Position numbers and translations under genes: made by a program
Assembly: GCF_000182565.1 (NCBI RefSeq)
Contig: NW_015971546.1
Location: 878,614 to 942,613 of the forward strand
DNA: 64,000 nucleotides
From: Spizellomyces punctatus DAOM BR117
Lineage: Eukaryota > Chytridiomycota > Chytridiomycetes > Spizellomycetales > Spizellomycetaceae
Direction of reading: 5' to 3'
Shown: piece by piece, positions 1-9,682 of the stretch
Position numbering within the stretch: position 1 is the first letter of the stretch
Layout: each line of letters begins with the position of its first letter
The notes under the pieces: generated by a model
Databases searched by the model: none
Seen by the model: the letters and a program-made list of their open reading frames with translations, nothing else
What the model was told of the DNA's origin: nothing

Positions 1-1747
1 ACGCTGCAGGCGAGTTCGCCTTGGCACGCCTCCTAGTCCACGCCATGAAGCTCCCTACAGACCACTCTGCTTTCATAAGTCTCTCCAACCATCGACCGAA
101 ATCCATGCTCCATTGATCAAATGTTTTGTAAAACAGCCAAGACACGACAAGGATCATGGCGAAGGTGGAGCAATAAACCAGACCTACTTTCAGCCACCAT
201 GGTCGGCCAGGAAGACCTCGAAAGATGATTGAAACCATGATGGAGCCAAATGTGAGGAAAACGACGGGGTGTAGGAGATACATCCCGAAACTGACTCTTC
301 CCAAGAATTTGATCGGGCTAATTTCGAATACTCGTTGGAGCAAGGGTGTTACTTCGAGGAGTAACGCGAAGCAGGTTGATGAATAAAAATAGTTGATATG
401 AAATTGATACCACGGCGGCTCAAAGTCCCGTCCGATAGCAGCTTTACCAGTGTCGAATGACCAGCCTAAACAAACATGTGAGTCTTATGACTCTAATATA
501 CGGTATGATATCATCATCGAACCGCATGCACTCACCTGCTGACCATTCTGACAGTTTATCGGACAGTTTTGGAAACTGCACCATAGTAATTAGCGTCAAG
601 AACACCAACGCAAGTCGAAACGGCCATATCAACCGAGATGACTGTATTCGTCCGAAAACGCCGGATTGTGCGAGATCAGCAAGCCACAGTCCGACCATAA
701 AATCGGCAAACCACGTTTCTGTCCAAAAGAACCAAAAGACCAAGACAGCGTAGATGACCCATCGATGTCGAAAGTACGATTGGGTAATTAGCGCTACTAT
801 AAAGACGAGGAACGATCCTTGCAGCTCTATGCCAATTGTCCATTGGGGTGCGTGTGGGTAATTGACTGAGCGTCCTCCTGGAACAAACTACTCGATCAAA
901 CGCATCAGATGCATTCGGCAGCAATGGAAATGAGCAATAACACAGTTCCACGTACCAACGTCAAGGTGTTTAATATGGCATTACTCAATGTCGGCTCCTC
1001 AAAGCCTTTGACTGTGCCTTCTGCCGATCGCCACGAATCTAGTACGGAAGCCGCGTCATGAACTGGCGCATACCAATTCAGCCGATACACTGCCCAATGT
1101 ATCAGAAGGGATCCAAAAACAGGGATAATCAAGCGAAATGGTCGTCGAAAGAATGCGCTCGCGAGACGATCTGAATCCGGTTTTTTGAGATATGCGATGG
1201 CAAGGACGCGACCCGAGAGAATGAAAAAGAGGCTAACCGCAAGTTTCCCTGCAACAAACACCTAAACACCCATGTTGAGAGTTTACAAGAGGGATTCCAT
1301 GTATATAATCATGACGATCAGATATGTGTAGCATACCTTTCCGAATTGATACCCGATCTTTCCCCAGTTTTCCTTGGTGGTTTGATCGTAACTCAAATTG
1401 TACAGTGTAAAGTGCTCATTCAAGACGATGCAAGCCGCTAATCCTCGAAGACCTTCCAAATAATCCAACTTTCTGACGACCTTTTTCTGCTCTATCGGGG
1501 AAACAGGCGAAGGATGGGAAGTCACTGAGTGGGGTAATGGTTTCGTCAGCGAACATCCTGTGCTGGTGCGCGCTAAAGGAAAGATCGGCATGTCAATCTT
1601 TCTAGCGCTATTCTGTTTCTCGTCGTCAGAAACATTAAGGGTGACTTCGTCGGTTGAAGCTTCACTATCCACGGATGAAATTGATGACGGCGCTGGAATA
1701 TGCAATACCTCGTGCTCTATCCTTTGTCGGGAAGCCATGTCGTTCAT
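1..1747 (-). CDS. acyltransferase 3 family membrane protein (3' end cut off)
   Basis: Integral-membrane O-acyltransferase of the acyltransferase 3 (OafA/YrhL-like) family, expected to move an acyl group onto a sugar or lipid; the substrate cannot be told. The exons are 1337-1747, 956-1261, 536-887 and 465 down to the window edge, and the joined frame stays open. About 120 polar residues precede the family's first signature, LDYLEGLRGLAA. Exon 2 has VSLFFILSGRVL, exon 3 has PQWTIGIELQGSF (the family's typical W-x-[IL]-x-x-E pattern), and exon 4 has LGRVSFGMYLLHPVV, the usual last conserved block. Many hydrophobic segments support a multi-pass protein. The start at 1747 is the first ATG of the frame; a second ATG lies at 1738. 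No stop is seen before base 1, so the C-terminus is missing. The family is clear; the substrate is unknown. Confidence 0.85.
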
Positions 1748-2270
1748 TATCAAGCTTCCCGTTTGAAAAAAAAAACAGACCAAAAAACCACTCGATGAAA
1801 AAGACCTTTACAAGTACCCTTGATCGTTCAGCCCATACCACTGCCTGCACATTACGTAACCGACGCAACTCCGCCACTGGGCCATGATTTCATTTGCTAT
1901 ATTTGGTTACATGATACCCAATTGAGTGTGGTTGTCTTTTGGTTAAATCAGCCAAATGACGTCACGGGTCCTTGGAGCATTGAGCACTGGTTTGCTGGGC
2001 GGCAGAGAGCTTACGTTTGAAACGGCAAAATTTGCAATCATAACTCGGGCAGGGCATCTGGTCAATATGACTGTGCCATTTCAATAGCTGACTGTGCCCC
2101 TTGTGAGTTGTGATCTCGATTGACAATCCGACCAATTTGTGGCGCTTGTGCAGGGGGCTTGTTGGGCTTTCATAAAGTGCACGGCCACACTTTATCCCCA
2201 TGGCAACAGTGCTGCTGCGCACATTGCTATTCTGCGTTTGGAGATTTTCATTTGCATTCCACTCGACACT
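1748..2270. other. intergenic, divergent promoter region
   Basis: This 523-bp stretch separates the divergently read acyltransferase and mitochondrial carrier genes, so it probably holds both promoters. It has short A runs near 1767 but no clear TATA box, repeat or RNA gene that I can identify. Confidence 0.4.
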
Positions 2271-3909
2271 ATGACGAACCCAGACCCGCCGCCACCTCTC
2301 ATTGGACAGACAAACGGGGTGGACAGTGTTGTCAAAGGTGAGATTCCGAGTAAGTACCGTTCAAAACCTTTGGCTGACCATTTCGTAGATCTGGTTGCGG
2401 GCACGGTCGGCGGGTGGGCACAAGTCGGTGAGTACAATGAACCAGATATGCGTCAAGACTGAACAAGTAACGCTGATATTTATTTTTGTAGTCGTCGGAC
2501 ATCCCTTTGATACGCTGGCAAGTTGTTGGGCTATGCATGCTTGGTCATGAGGCTGTCATTGTTGATGCGAAAGAAATGCAGAAAGTTCGTCTGCAAACCC
2601 AAGGACCTAATCCAAAGTATGCCAATGCAATTGACTGTCTCAAGATAACGGTTCGAGAAGAGGGCGTGGGTATTTTTCGGTCCTTTATTACGATTTGTGC
2701 GCTTTTGAACTTGTTTTGCAATCTTGGACAGGCTCTTGCCCTTTACAAAGGCGTCACTTCGCCATTACTCGGTGTCGGCATTTGGTGAGTGCAGTTCTCT
2801 TACACGTGCATAGTACGCAATGGAAATATTTATGCGCGATTAGCAATGCTGTGTTGTTTGCTGCAAATGGAGGATTCCGACGGTGGATTGGAGGTGGGCG
2901 GGAGGATCTCACAGTGGGTGTGTATAGTAACGATGCGCTTGAGTTCAAAACGGTTGTCATGACAAGGTACTGGCTTAGGCGAATATGTATTTGCGGGAGC
3001 CTTGTCTGGTGGTGTAATTGCATGGTACGTCCTCTTAGTGCCGCCGTTGTGCAAACCAAAACCCAACTGATCAGTTGTAAAGGGTCAACTGTCCGGTAGA
3101 GCTGTTAAAAGTCAAGCTACAGACACAGTATACCACTGGTTCTGAGCAGCAGGTAATGAGAACGCATGCCAGATCTCTTCCTTCATCCCTCTTGACGTTT
3201 GTTTTCTCGGCAAAAGTTCAAGGGCGTCTTGGACTGTGGACTCAAGACTCTCCGTCAACAAGGAATTCAAGGTCTCTACCGAGGAATTGGAATTACGATC
3301 GTGAGAGACGTGCCAAGTTTTGCAGCATATTTTGGTACGGCATCTGCTGGTGCTTATCACGGTGCGTCAGCTTCTGATGTGAATTATGAAAATCTTAGGC
3401 GCATATGAAGGCACCAAGGCCTACCTAAAATCCCACAACAAGGAGCTCAATCCCCTTCAACTCATCCTTGCGGGCGGTATAGCAGGCATTGCGGCATGGC
3501 TGCCTTGTTATCCCCAGGATGTGATTAAATCTCGGTATATATGGCCTTGACTGGTACATTTTTCTTGGACTGACGACTAACGGTATGCAATAGAATTCAA
3601 AGCGATACGAGGAATATGTCGACAATGCAGTATGCTCGTGAGATTTGGCTTCAGGCTGGATGGAAAGGCTTTTTCAAAGGGTTTGGACCAACGATGTTGA
3701 GGGCTTTTCCTGCGGTTAGTGGTTCTTGACAAGTGTTATTGTCCTGTTTCCTAAACTGATTGGCGCCGTGCATGTCACTTTAATGATGTTACAGAATGCA
3801 GCAACGTTTTTGGCTTACGGTACATTTGTCGCAACTGTCTCTTGCAACTGGGTAACTCTGCTAACGCTCGTCATCTCCGCTAGAATCGGCACGAAAGGCT
3901 TTATCGTGA
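2271..3909 (+). CDS. mitochondrial carrier family (SLC25) transporter, 13 exons
   Basis: Inner-membrane mitochondrial carrier of 298 aa, the usual family size. The three sequence repeats each carry the carrier signature: HPFDTLKVR, CPVELLKVK and YPQDVIKSR. The tripartite fold with six helices is therefore complete. The protein most resembles the carnitine/ornithine carrier branch (GHPFDT-KVRLQT), but the substrate is inference. Exons: 2271-2337, 2389-2427, 2492-2517, 2582-2665, 2732-2784, 2844-2917, 2967-3024, 3083-3152, 3217-3334, 3399-3534, 3594-3714, 3795-3819 and 3884-3909. Their summed length is exactly 299 codons with the stop. One intron (2518-2581) needs a GC donor. Twelve introns in 1.6 kb is dense compared with the intronless neighbour Per1. 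Confidence 0.92.
2518..2581 (+). other. non-canonical GC-AG intron
   Basis: The join between codons for D-T-L and K-V-R-L-Q-T of the first carrier signature works only if the intron begins GCAAGT and ends ATGCAG. GCAAGT is the known strong consensus for the minor GC-AG class. Reading through instead meets a TGA within about 35 bases. Confidence 0.85.
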
Positions 3910-4121
3910 CACCTTATGGAGTGAAAGACCAAGATTGGATATTTATTTCAACATTTTACATAACTTATTGATGTCAAATTCATACACATGGCCGGTGCAC
4001 CATACATCACATGCTTGAGTCCGCGACAAACGTCTTTTTCCTCCACATACATCGCAAGATCAGTGGAATTAAAATATTCGTATTAATGTACAAAACAGGC
4101 CCTCTCTGATTAATCATATCT

Positions 4122-5105
4122 TCAATGAACGGGTGCCTTCCCCTTCCCCGCCCGAATTTCCCACCGTACATCATCCAGCAAAAAACTGTAGAAAAGATAA
4201 ACAAGCGGTATTGTCGCAGCATGCCACAAGGCATGTGCGTCGATTGCCCACTTCCACGGTGGAAAGTCTAGCAATTCCAGCGACATGGCAGCGGATATCA
4301 AAACAACAGAAAGAAGAACTTTCCATGCGTACGGGCGTGATCGCCAGTTATTCAAGAACCACCATATCCACACCGTATTTGATGCAACCCCCACTGTGAC
4401 TCCCGCAATCATGTTATAACCGTAATCAAATGGCCAAAAGGACAAGTACGATACATGAGCAACGTAAAACAGTGTAGCAAATCCAGTGAGCATCCAGCTC
4501 TCGACATTCCGTCGATGCTGAAACTGAAAGACTCGAATGACGGCCAGACATGCCGCAAAGAGGATAGACCCAATCGCCGAAAAGTAGTCTAGCTTTTCCG
4601 TCAATGGAAAATCCCTCGCGTGAAATACGGTTGACCATATCCACGCGTTCACGCCCAAGAGCGCGTTCAAGAGGTATATTCGGCGAAGCGGGTACCAGCG
4701 CGGAATGTGCCGACGAAGCTTTCGATATCCTATCCAATGCATGTATCCGTTCAAAATGGAAAAGATGACCGACGCTGGTTCTTGTAATCCCAAAAACCGT
4801 ATAAATGGCCATTTGCCGTAATACTGTTCAACGGGATGCCCAGAGGCCAAATATGTTGTTGTTACATCGTGCATGCATTCATATTGGCAGTTTTCGCGGC
4901 ATGTCCATCGTGTTAGTTGGAGAATGAAAGGGAGTTGGGCGTCAGCGTCGGGAGATGAGCAGGATGATTTATAGCATTTATGTACGCAGTTGATGTACAG
5001 TGAATCGCGATCCCCGCGCGAAGCGTAACTGACTGGCGCGGCCAAGAGGAGGAACGTGAGTATGGTGGCGACATGCCCTGCAGCATTGGCCCTGACAAGA
5101 CGCAT
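4122..5105 (-). CDS. PER1: Per1/PGAP3-like GPI-anchor remodelling protein
   Basis: Per1 family protein of the endoplasmic reticulum (PGAP3 in animals), which removes the sn-2 acyl chain of GPI anchors during lipid remodelling. It is a single exon of 327 aa, close to the family length. An N-terminal signal peptide (about residues 1-28, AAPVSYASRGD) is followed by the cysteine-rich lumenal domain with C-x3-C spacing (CVHKCYKSSC, CRENCQYEC). Several membrane helices follow. Conserved family patterns seen are YGKWPF near residue 100, NAWIWSTVFHARDFPLTEKLDY (split here for reference: WSTVFHARD then TEKLDYF) and the C-terminal DAHALWHAATIP, which holds the histidines expected of this CREST-superfamily hydrolase. 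The gene has no intron, unlike most neighbours. Confidence 0.93.
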   Translation of the reverse strand: MRLVRANAAGHVATILTFLLLAAPVSYASRGDRDSLYINCVHKCYKSSCSSPDADAQLPFILQLTRWTCRENCQYECMHDVTTTYLASGHPVEQYYGKWPFIRFLGLQEPASVIFSILNGYMHWIGYRKLRRHIPRWYPLRRIYLLNALLGVNAWIWSTVFHARDFPLTEKLDYFSAIGSILFAACLAVIRVFQFQHRRNVESWMLTGFATLFYVAHVSYLSFWPFDYGYNMIAGVTVGVASNTVWIWWFLNNWRSRPYAWKVLLSVVLISAAMSLELLDFPPWKWAIDAHALWHAATIPLVYLFYSFLLDDVRWEIRAGKGKAPVH

Positions 5106-5847
5106 ATCGGTTTATGTCTGTCGTGTGGTGTAAGTGTGCATCGGAGATGGCCCACACGATCTCTTGCACGGCTCTCAGCAAAGCCACGTGCGCAGAGGCA
5201 GGGAGACATGGCTTTTTCGTTCATTGACGGGCATGCTGCCGAGCATGGGCACAATGTGCATAGAAAATAGTACGCCGCCTTGTATGCCGTTTCAACACAG
5301 CTGTAGCTGCTTTTTCTTTCACATGTACTGCTTGTCTGCGCATATGCGCATTTCCTTTGGACTCGCCATGCACAAGACAGGATTGTTGCATGAATTGCGC
5401 CGCCATGTTGATTTGTTTGCGCCTTCCGCTGAGCAAGCGGCCGTTGCGATTCCTGCAATGTACTGAACAAACGTGCGCTTCTAATGAACGGCACCTTCTG
5501 GTCCGTTATGTTTACTCTTTTAGCTTTGTGTCAACATGGTAACATGAACCCTCAAGTGTGCCGTTTTGCCAAACAAGCTCATCAGGTGTGAAATAAACAC
5601 AAATTGATGATTATCCAATCATGCAGGTCACGCCCCTCTGCTGCTTTGTCACGCGAGGAAGGTTTCGCTTTTGTTGAGTTTAAAAAGGGCTGTTGACCTT
5701 GGCTTTTCTCAACGGGGAGTTTGCCCTTGCTGAAAAGCCCATAGCCTTGTCTTGTTATAAAATCGCATCTTGTCGTCGTTGTTGTTTCCCTTCGGTCGAC
5801 AGCCCTTTTGCTGCAATAATCATCGAAATTATTCAACTCTGCTTACA
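5106..5847. other. intergenic
   Basis: No gene is supported here. The open frames on both strands overlap one another, have no family resemblance and look random. It contains the upstream regions of Per1 (minus) and of the small gene at 5848 (plus). Confidence 0.4.
5756..5762 (+). promoter_or_regulatory. candidate TATA box of the gene at 5848
   Basis: TATAAAA lies about 90 bp before the ATG at 5848, a usual distance for a fungal TATA box. This is based on motif and position only. Confidence 0.4.
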
Positions 5848-6276
5848 ATGTTTGCCCCGACATTTGCGCCTCCTGCCTCCCTCTTCCAAATAACCCATCA
5901 GTATGAACCTTGCCAAAATACCATCCGAGAACCCGCTTTCCGCTCACCATTTTGTGACGCCGCATCACTGGAGCGAGCGAAATTGTACCGATTACAGCGG
6001 TTACAAGCGATTCTAGAGGAAGAGCGAAAGGAGTTGGAACAGCAAGCAAATTCGGCAGCTGGGAATTGTAAAGTCCGAGACAATCTGGGGAGTGATGGGA
6101 CTTTGACAGAATCCTCATCGCCAAAAGAGAATGGAAAACAAGTTAAATTCCAGTCGCATGTGTTGGTCGTCCCGCCTCCCCCTCCGACCAAACCGCTTTG
6201 GCGACGAGGAATCAAGTTATTTGGAGCGCAACGTAACCAAGGGATCGTAGTGGAAGTTGCAGACTTGGTGGGTTGA
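5848..6276 (+). CDS. small hypothetical protein, coiled-coil segment
   Basis: Single-exon open frame of 142 aa that I do not recognise. The N-terminus is rich in P, F and Q. Residues about 47-70 (LERAKLYRLQRLQAILEEER and on to KELEQQ) form a charged amphipathic helix, probably a short coiled coil. A basic, proline-rich stretch follows (VVPPPPPTKPLWRRG), and the protein ends in hydrophobic residues. It has no signal peptide or membrane helix. The frame is open further upstream, but 5848 is the first ATG after the TATA-like box and gives a sensible N-terminus. Function unknown; whether it is a gene rests on length, composition and the upstream TATA motif. Confidence 0.5.
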   Translation: MFAPTFAPPASLFQITHQYEPCQNTIREPAFRSPFCDAASLERAKLYRLQRLQAILEEERKELEQQANSAAGNCKVRDNLGSDGTLTESSSPKENGKQVKFQSHVLVVPPPPPTKPLWRRGIKLFGAQRNQGIVVEVADLVG

Positions 6277-6592
6277 GGTGATCAAATACCAAGAAATGAA
6301 TTTGGTTGTTTGAAATTGTATATTTGTGTGCTTTTTGGTCGTATGTGTTGGCAGCGGGTTCTGCTCACAGTTTGTAGATAAGTGCGGTTTGGGAGGCATG
6401 TCTTAAATTTCGTGTAAAAGATGAATTGGGTCATTTGGGGGATTTGTCGATATTTTCTATCCGAAATTCTTTTGTTTTAAAACATGATTGTCTTTGCAAT
6501 GCTAAAGAACTGTTTCCCATTCCAGCGTTTATCAATTCTTCTTGGCTGCCTTGGCTGCCCAAAATACCAACAAAAGGTTCTAAACTCGTAGC

Positions 6593-6952
6593 TCACGAGT
6601 CATTGACAACCCCAATCCTATAAAACTCTAGCATTTCCAACGCCCTCGCCGTATGGATATGTACATTGGGACAAGCGAAAATATCCTAGCAAGCATGTTT
6701 TGGAATCAAGCAAATGCACACACACATACACATTTTATACAAAACAACACAACCCAAAAGAGTTTTTACCGTGATATCCTTCCCCAACCATTCTCGAATC
6801 AACACCGTTCCACCTGGATGCATACTCTCATCTTCAATAAAGTCGGTGATATCGTATACGATTCCTGACAAGGAGACCCAGGCGTCTTGGAGTGTGTTAT
6901 GCAAGGCCACTTGGGCAGCTGTAAAACTATCGTCGCTCGTGCTTGTTGACAT
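6593..6952 (-). CDS. cytochrome b5-like haem-binding protein
   Basis: Small one-domain protein (91 aa) of the cytochrome b5 family, an electron carrier that binds haem through two histidines. Exon 1 (6770-6952) has the order expected: WVSLSGIVYDITDF, then MHPGGTVLIREWLGKDIT, where HPGG gives the first haem ligand. The intron is 6686-6769. Exon 2 (6593-6685) has a histidine near the family's second-ligand position (CPNVHIHTARALEML) and ends EFYRIGVVNDS, like the usual Y-x-I-G terminus. There is no C-terminal membrane anchor. The frame continues upstream to ATGs near 7072 with a hydrophobic stretch (GLITLLFLFQLV), so a longer, N-terminally anchored form is possible. The domain is certain; the start is not. 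Confidence 0.82.
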
Positions 6953-7786
6953 GTCAACCAGTTGGAACAAAAACAACAGCGTGATCAGTCCTTTTGGAGG
7001 AGGCTTGGATGATTTGTCATCATGACGTAAACAATCGGTGTAGAATGATCGAGTGGGATCTGGAGAGATTTTCATTGAGCAGGTCTTGGTGGGGGTTTTC
7101 CTTGTTGATTTCTTTTTTGTTTTTCTTGGCATGTGTTTTGCTGTGTGTGCGTGTGTGGGGACGTGTGGAGGAAAAGGTCCGTTACCGCAGTTCTTTGTTG
7201 GGTTCAGGTGCCAAGGGATCTGCTTGCCCGCATCACGCCTTGTCATCACAGCCCGCAGTGGAAAAGCACCGCCCGAGGGTTGTGAAAGGTCTGAACAAAA
7301 AAGCCTCGCTTTGGGGTGATTCATAAAGAAAAAGCAACTGGGGTGTTGATGGAGACTCATGAAATTGGCAAGGTTCCGTCACTTTGGAATGCATGGAATA
7401 GATCGGAGGGGGGTCTTTTACCCTACAGGTTTGTTGCTTACAGTAAAATGACATATGTCAAAAAGGGCTTTCGGGTTTGTTGTTTGAAGGAGCAGTTTCC
7501 TTCAAAGGTGTTCAATTTGTCATTTACCTTTGGGCTTTTAGTAAAACGTACCATGCACGTTGCGTCTTTTATATAAATCTCACCCAGCACACTTCTGTAT
7601 CTCTTGATTTTTTTTTTTAAAAAAAGAATAATATTATTCGTTTTTCTACATGTGTCTATAACATTCAATTCTTGAGAATAAGACGAGGGTGCCTGAATCG
7701 TTTTGTTGCAATTTGGGCTACGCTCGAAACCTGAGAAAAGCTAGTACTACTACTACTACTACTACTACAAGCTCCCTCCCTCCAAC
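6953..7786. other. intergenic, divergent between cytochrome b5 and kinase genes
   Basis: No gene is supported, apart from a possible upstream extension of the cytochrome b5 frame. It is T- and G-rich on the plus strand. A TATATAA motif at about 7570-7576, 210 bp before the kinase ATG, may be its promoter. Confidence 0.4.
7745..7768 (+). repeat. (TAC)8 microsatellite
   Basis: Eight perfect TAC triplets end 18 bp before the ATG of the kinase gene, so they probably lie in its 5' untranslated region. Confidence 0.9.
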
Positions 7787-9004
7787 ATGGGACCAGACGT
7801 TGCGACTACTGCTGCTCAAGGGGAAGAGATGGGAGAGGAAACGACAGGGATAAAAGAATCTGGCAAACAACCTGATCAGGATACGACTTGTCGTCGTCCT
7901 CGTGAACCAGCACAGCAGCATGAACAGCAGCATCATCACCATCACCATCTCCACCTTGATAACCTCTTGATACCCTTTAAAAAGCTTCTTCACACACGGT
8001 CAACGACAACCCCTCCTCCCGAGACTTGCAATCCAAAAAAGGACGCTCTCCTCCCAGTCAACCCAATCCGCACCATGTCAAACCCAACGACCCTCCGCGA
8101 AAAATACGGTACACCCCAAACCCTCATTGGCCGGGGAGCAAACGGCTCCTGTTACGCCGTCCGCAAATCCAACCAACCTAAACCCCAATACGCCTGTAAA
8201 GAATTCCGACCACGCCATAAGCACGAATCCGAAAAAGAGTACATGAAGAAACTCTCTGCGGAATTCTGTATCGGGTCCCAAGTCCATCATCCCAATCTTC
8301 TCCGAACTCACGATCTCGTACTCGATGGAAATCATATTTACACTGTAATGCCCTACTGCCCACACGGAGACTTGTACACATATATCCAAACCCACCCAAA
8401 ACTCTCCATGGACCAAATCACCCATTTGTTCTCGCAGTTGATCCATGGCGTTGCCTACCTTCATAAAACCGGTATCGCCCATCGAGACCTCAAACCAGAA
8501 AACATTCTCTTTTCCAAACCGGAGCACATCAAAATCATTGATTTTGGGTCCGCTGATGTCTACAAGCCCCCAACGAGTACCTTTAATCGTTTATCGCATG
8601 GAAAATGCGGAAGTGGGCCGTATATCCCCCCAGAAGAACTCGCTTCACCTGCATCCTATGATGCACGTAAAGTAGACGTATGGGCATGCGGAATTATCCT
8701 CATGGCCATGTTAACTCATCGATTCCCGTGGGCGAATGCGACAATGAGTGATGTGGATTATGCGGCCTATGTAAAGTATGTGGAGGCAGTCAAGAAAGGA
8801 ACAAATGCTCGCCCGCCAAAGATTTTTGAGAGTCTCCCTCAAGGTCCTCGAGACCTTGTTTTCAAAATGTTACAACCCGACCCGCAACTTCGGGTGCAGA
8901 TTGATCAAGTACTTGAAGATGAGTGGTTTAAAAAAGTGGATGAAGGGGAATCGCCTGATGATGACGACGATGAACAAAAGTCTGATGCAGAATGTGGTCG
9001 ATAG
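7787..9004 (+). CDS. serine/threonine protein kinase, Hal4/Sat4-like
   Basis: Intronless 405-aa kinase. The low-complexity N-terminus (to about residue 95) has a His/Gln cluster at 44-57. The kinase domain runs from about 105 to 385: glycine loop GRGANGSCY at 115-123, VAIK-type lysine in YACKEF at 138, glutamate in AEF at 159, catalytic HRDLKPEN at 232-239, DFG at 252-254, and PPE in place of APE at 281-283. The pattern HRDLKPENIL, IDFGSADVY and GSGPYIPPEEL matches fungal kinases of the Hal4/Sat4/Npr1 group, which regulate potassium and nutrient transporters in yeast. The end is very acidic (DDDDDE). The substrate is unknown. A second ATG at codon 97 lies just before the kinase domain, so a shorter form is possible. 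Confidence 0.9.
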   Translation: MGPDVATTAAQGEEMGEETTGIKESGKQPDQDTTCRRPREPAQQHEQQHHHHHHLHLDNLLIPFKKLLHTRSTTTPPPETCNPKKDALLPVNPIRTMSNPTTLREKYGTPQTLIGRGANGSCYAVRKSNQPKPQYACKEFRPRHKHESEKEYMKKLSAEFCIGSQVHHPNLLRTHDLVLDGNHIYTVMPYCPHGDLYTYIQTHPKLSMDQITHLFSQLIHGVAYLHKTGIAHRDLKPENILFSKPEHIKIIDFGSADVYKPPTSTFNRLSHGKCGSGPYIPPEELASPASYDARKVDVWACGIILMAMLTHRFPWANATMSDVDYAAYVKYVEAVKKGTNARPPKIFESLPQGPRDLVFKMLQPDPQLRVQIDQVLEDEWFKKVDEGESPDDDDDEQKSDAECGR

Positions 9005-9682
9005 AAAACAAAACAGAAAAAAACTGAATCTTGAAAAAGACTGAAACTGTTCTGTAACGGTGTGTATATGCACCTAAAAAAAAGGAATAGGATAGTCGGT
9101 ATGTAGCATTTTTTTGGCAGTAGATAGCATAGTATAGCATTTTTTTTTCCTTCCGATTTGGGTAGGATTGATATCCCATGCTTGAAAAAATCTCTACAAA
9201 AAATAACGGTTGTTTTTGTGTTATGCATTGGCCTGACACTGAGTAAATACAAAATGATTACAATGTGTGTTTCTGTTCAATTTGCATGTTCTACTGGTTT
9301 TTGCTTTTCGACCCGTGCTCCATCCAAGTTACCCACCTCCAAGGTGTGCTGTAGTTCTTCAAGGCCAGCACGATAATGACGCACGATTCACAGATTCAGA
9401 CAGGGTTTTCCACACTCTCTCAGATCTATACGCCCAGCCCACCGTCCATCCAAAGCACCCCTTTTTCTTGGGGGGCAGGACGGCGTAAAGAGCCTGCAAG
9501 TAGCAAACACCTCTTACATTCTTGCTCATGCTTTCACTTGTGTCTATACCCTTTTACATGTGCAGCGTAGTCCATGGCCAGCCACGACAACCACGCCAAA
9601 TACGCCCCACAAGCAACAAGCATCATCATAAACATTTTCAAAAACCTCTTCTCCAATACCCAATACAAAACCTCGAGACCGC
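9005..9682. other. intergenic between convergent genes
   Basis: The kinase and the RhoGAP gene converge here, so this should hold two 3' ends. It is A/T-rich with T runs near 9141. I see no gene or repeat. Confidence 0.4.

Noticed and set aside
5134-5494. Overlapping frames of 110-193 codons upstream of Per1
   Set aside because: They overlap on both strands, have no family resemblance and no splice logic.
8078-8527. 149-codon minus-strand frame opposite the kinase
   Set aside because: Shadow of the kinase coding frame.
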